This document shows positions 63,785 through 64,000 of a stretch of DNA of 64,000 nt, in pieces. Below the pieces are notes generated by a model. It had not been told where the DNA came from. It did no database searches and worked only from the letters and a program-made list of their open reading frames with translations. The DNA is taken from the NCBI GenBank assembly GCA_027924025.1, contig AP026970.1, positions 828,501 to 892,500 of the forward strand, in the 5' to 3' direction. Position 1 is the stretch's first letter, and each line of letters begins with the position of its first letter. Source of the stretch: Comamonadaceae bacterium OS-4 (lineage in GTDB: Bacteria > Pseudomonadota > Gammaproteobacteria > Burkholderiales > Burkholderiaceae_C). Both the position numbers and the translations under genes were made by a program.

Positions 63785-64000
63785 ATGACCGGCATGCTCG
63801 ATGAACGTTCCAAGATGTTGATGAAGGCGCTCGTAGAGCGCTATATCGCCGATGGACAGCCCGTCGGCAGCCGTACGCTCTCCAAAGAGTCCGGTCTCGA
63901 CCTCTCGCCCGCCACCATCCGCAATGTCATGTCGGACCTGGAGGACCTGGGCCTCATCGTCAGCCCCCACACCTCGGCCGGGCGCATTCCCACCGCGCGC
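63785..64000 (+). CDS. hrcA: Heat-inducible transcription repressor HrcA, 5' part
   Basis: The first 72 residues of Hrc[29 protein letters not shown], then the winged [24 protein letters not shown] and [13 protein letters not shown]. The gene runs off the right edge. HrcA represses groESL through CIRCE, which is present at the left end of this window. An alternative ATG lies at 63794. No CIRCE copy is visible in the 31 bases between nadK and hrcA. Confidence 0.97.
   Translation, partial: MTGMLDERSKMLMKALVERYIADGQPVGSRTLSKESGLDLSPATIRNVMSDLEDLGLIVSPHTSAGRIPTAR

Overview
The window reads as chromosome of a betaproteobacterium of the Burkholderiales, most likely a Comamonadaceae member close to Rhodoferax. 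This is inferred from the high GC content, the housekeeping gene order (ispE, tRNA-Gln, prs, rplY, pth; ftsY beside two M16 peptidases, rsmD, coaD and a YfhL-type ferredoxin; hrcA divergent from nadK, recN, rapZ) and a dispersed repeat of a kind I associate with that family. I ran no database search, so the genus is a guess.

Layout. 0-3.3 kb: groES with a CIRCE operator over its promoter, an AAA+ ATPase with an altered Walker B motif, an unknown protein and a ProQ/FinO RNA-binding protein. 3.3-6.9 kb: a YhgE/Pip membrane protein translationally coupled to an MscS channel. 6.9-16.9 kb: a tightly packed eight-gene minus-strand operon with a YnjCD-type ABC transporter, a TlpA-like thioredoxin, a YnjF-like CDP-alcohol phosphatidyltransferase, a TVP38-flavoprotein fusion, a flavoprotein-SelD fusion, a DUF3047 exported protein and a decayed paralogue of the SelD-fused flavoprotein. 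17-27.4 kb: a Tim44-domain protein, an NhaR-like regulator opposite a small HPF-like/membrane/zinc-ribbon operon, a methyltransferase, katG, patatin, pirin, DoxX, a LysR regulator and a NUDIX hydrolase. 27.5-33.8 kb: a defence operon (XRE-ImmA/IrrE peptidase, DUF4411 PIN-like protein, type III Mod and Res). 34-44 kb: BLUF photoreceptor with a Crp/Fnr regulator, Hsp70-like protein, esterase, EamA exporter, strictosidine-synthase-like protein, dCache membrane protein, Tat-type patatin, OmpA lipoprotein and a YnjB-like binding protein. 44-64 kb: mainly housekeeping genes (ftsY, M16 pair, rsmD, coaD, pth, rplY, prs, tRNA-Gln, ispE, lolB, mutM, a dynamin-like GTPase, mutY, rapZ, recN, nadK) and the 5' part of hrcA, whose product should bind the CIRCE element at the other end of the window.

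Two signals stand out. First, the 6.9-16.9 kb operon brings together homologues of genes that lie near each other in E. coli (ydjX/ydjZ TVP38 proteins, ynjC, ynjD, ynjF and, slightly farther, selD) and adds two flavoprotein fusions. It is a candidate uptake-reduction-phosphorylation system, possibly for selenium. The YnjB-like binding protein sits 26 kb away. Second, at least eleven copies of a ~55-65 bp palindromic repeat are scattered over the window, and eight lie inside genes. Three of those encode much of the signal peptide of an unrelated exported protein (DUF3047, an M16 peptidase homologue and LolB), always in the same reading frame.
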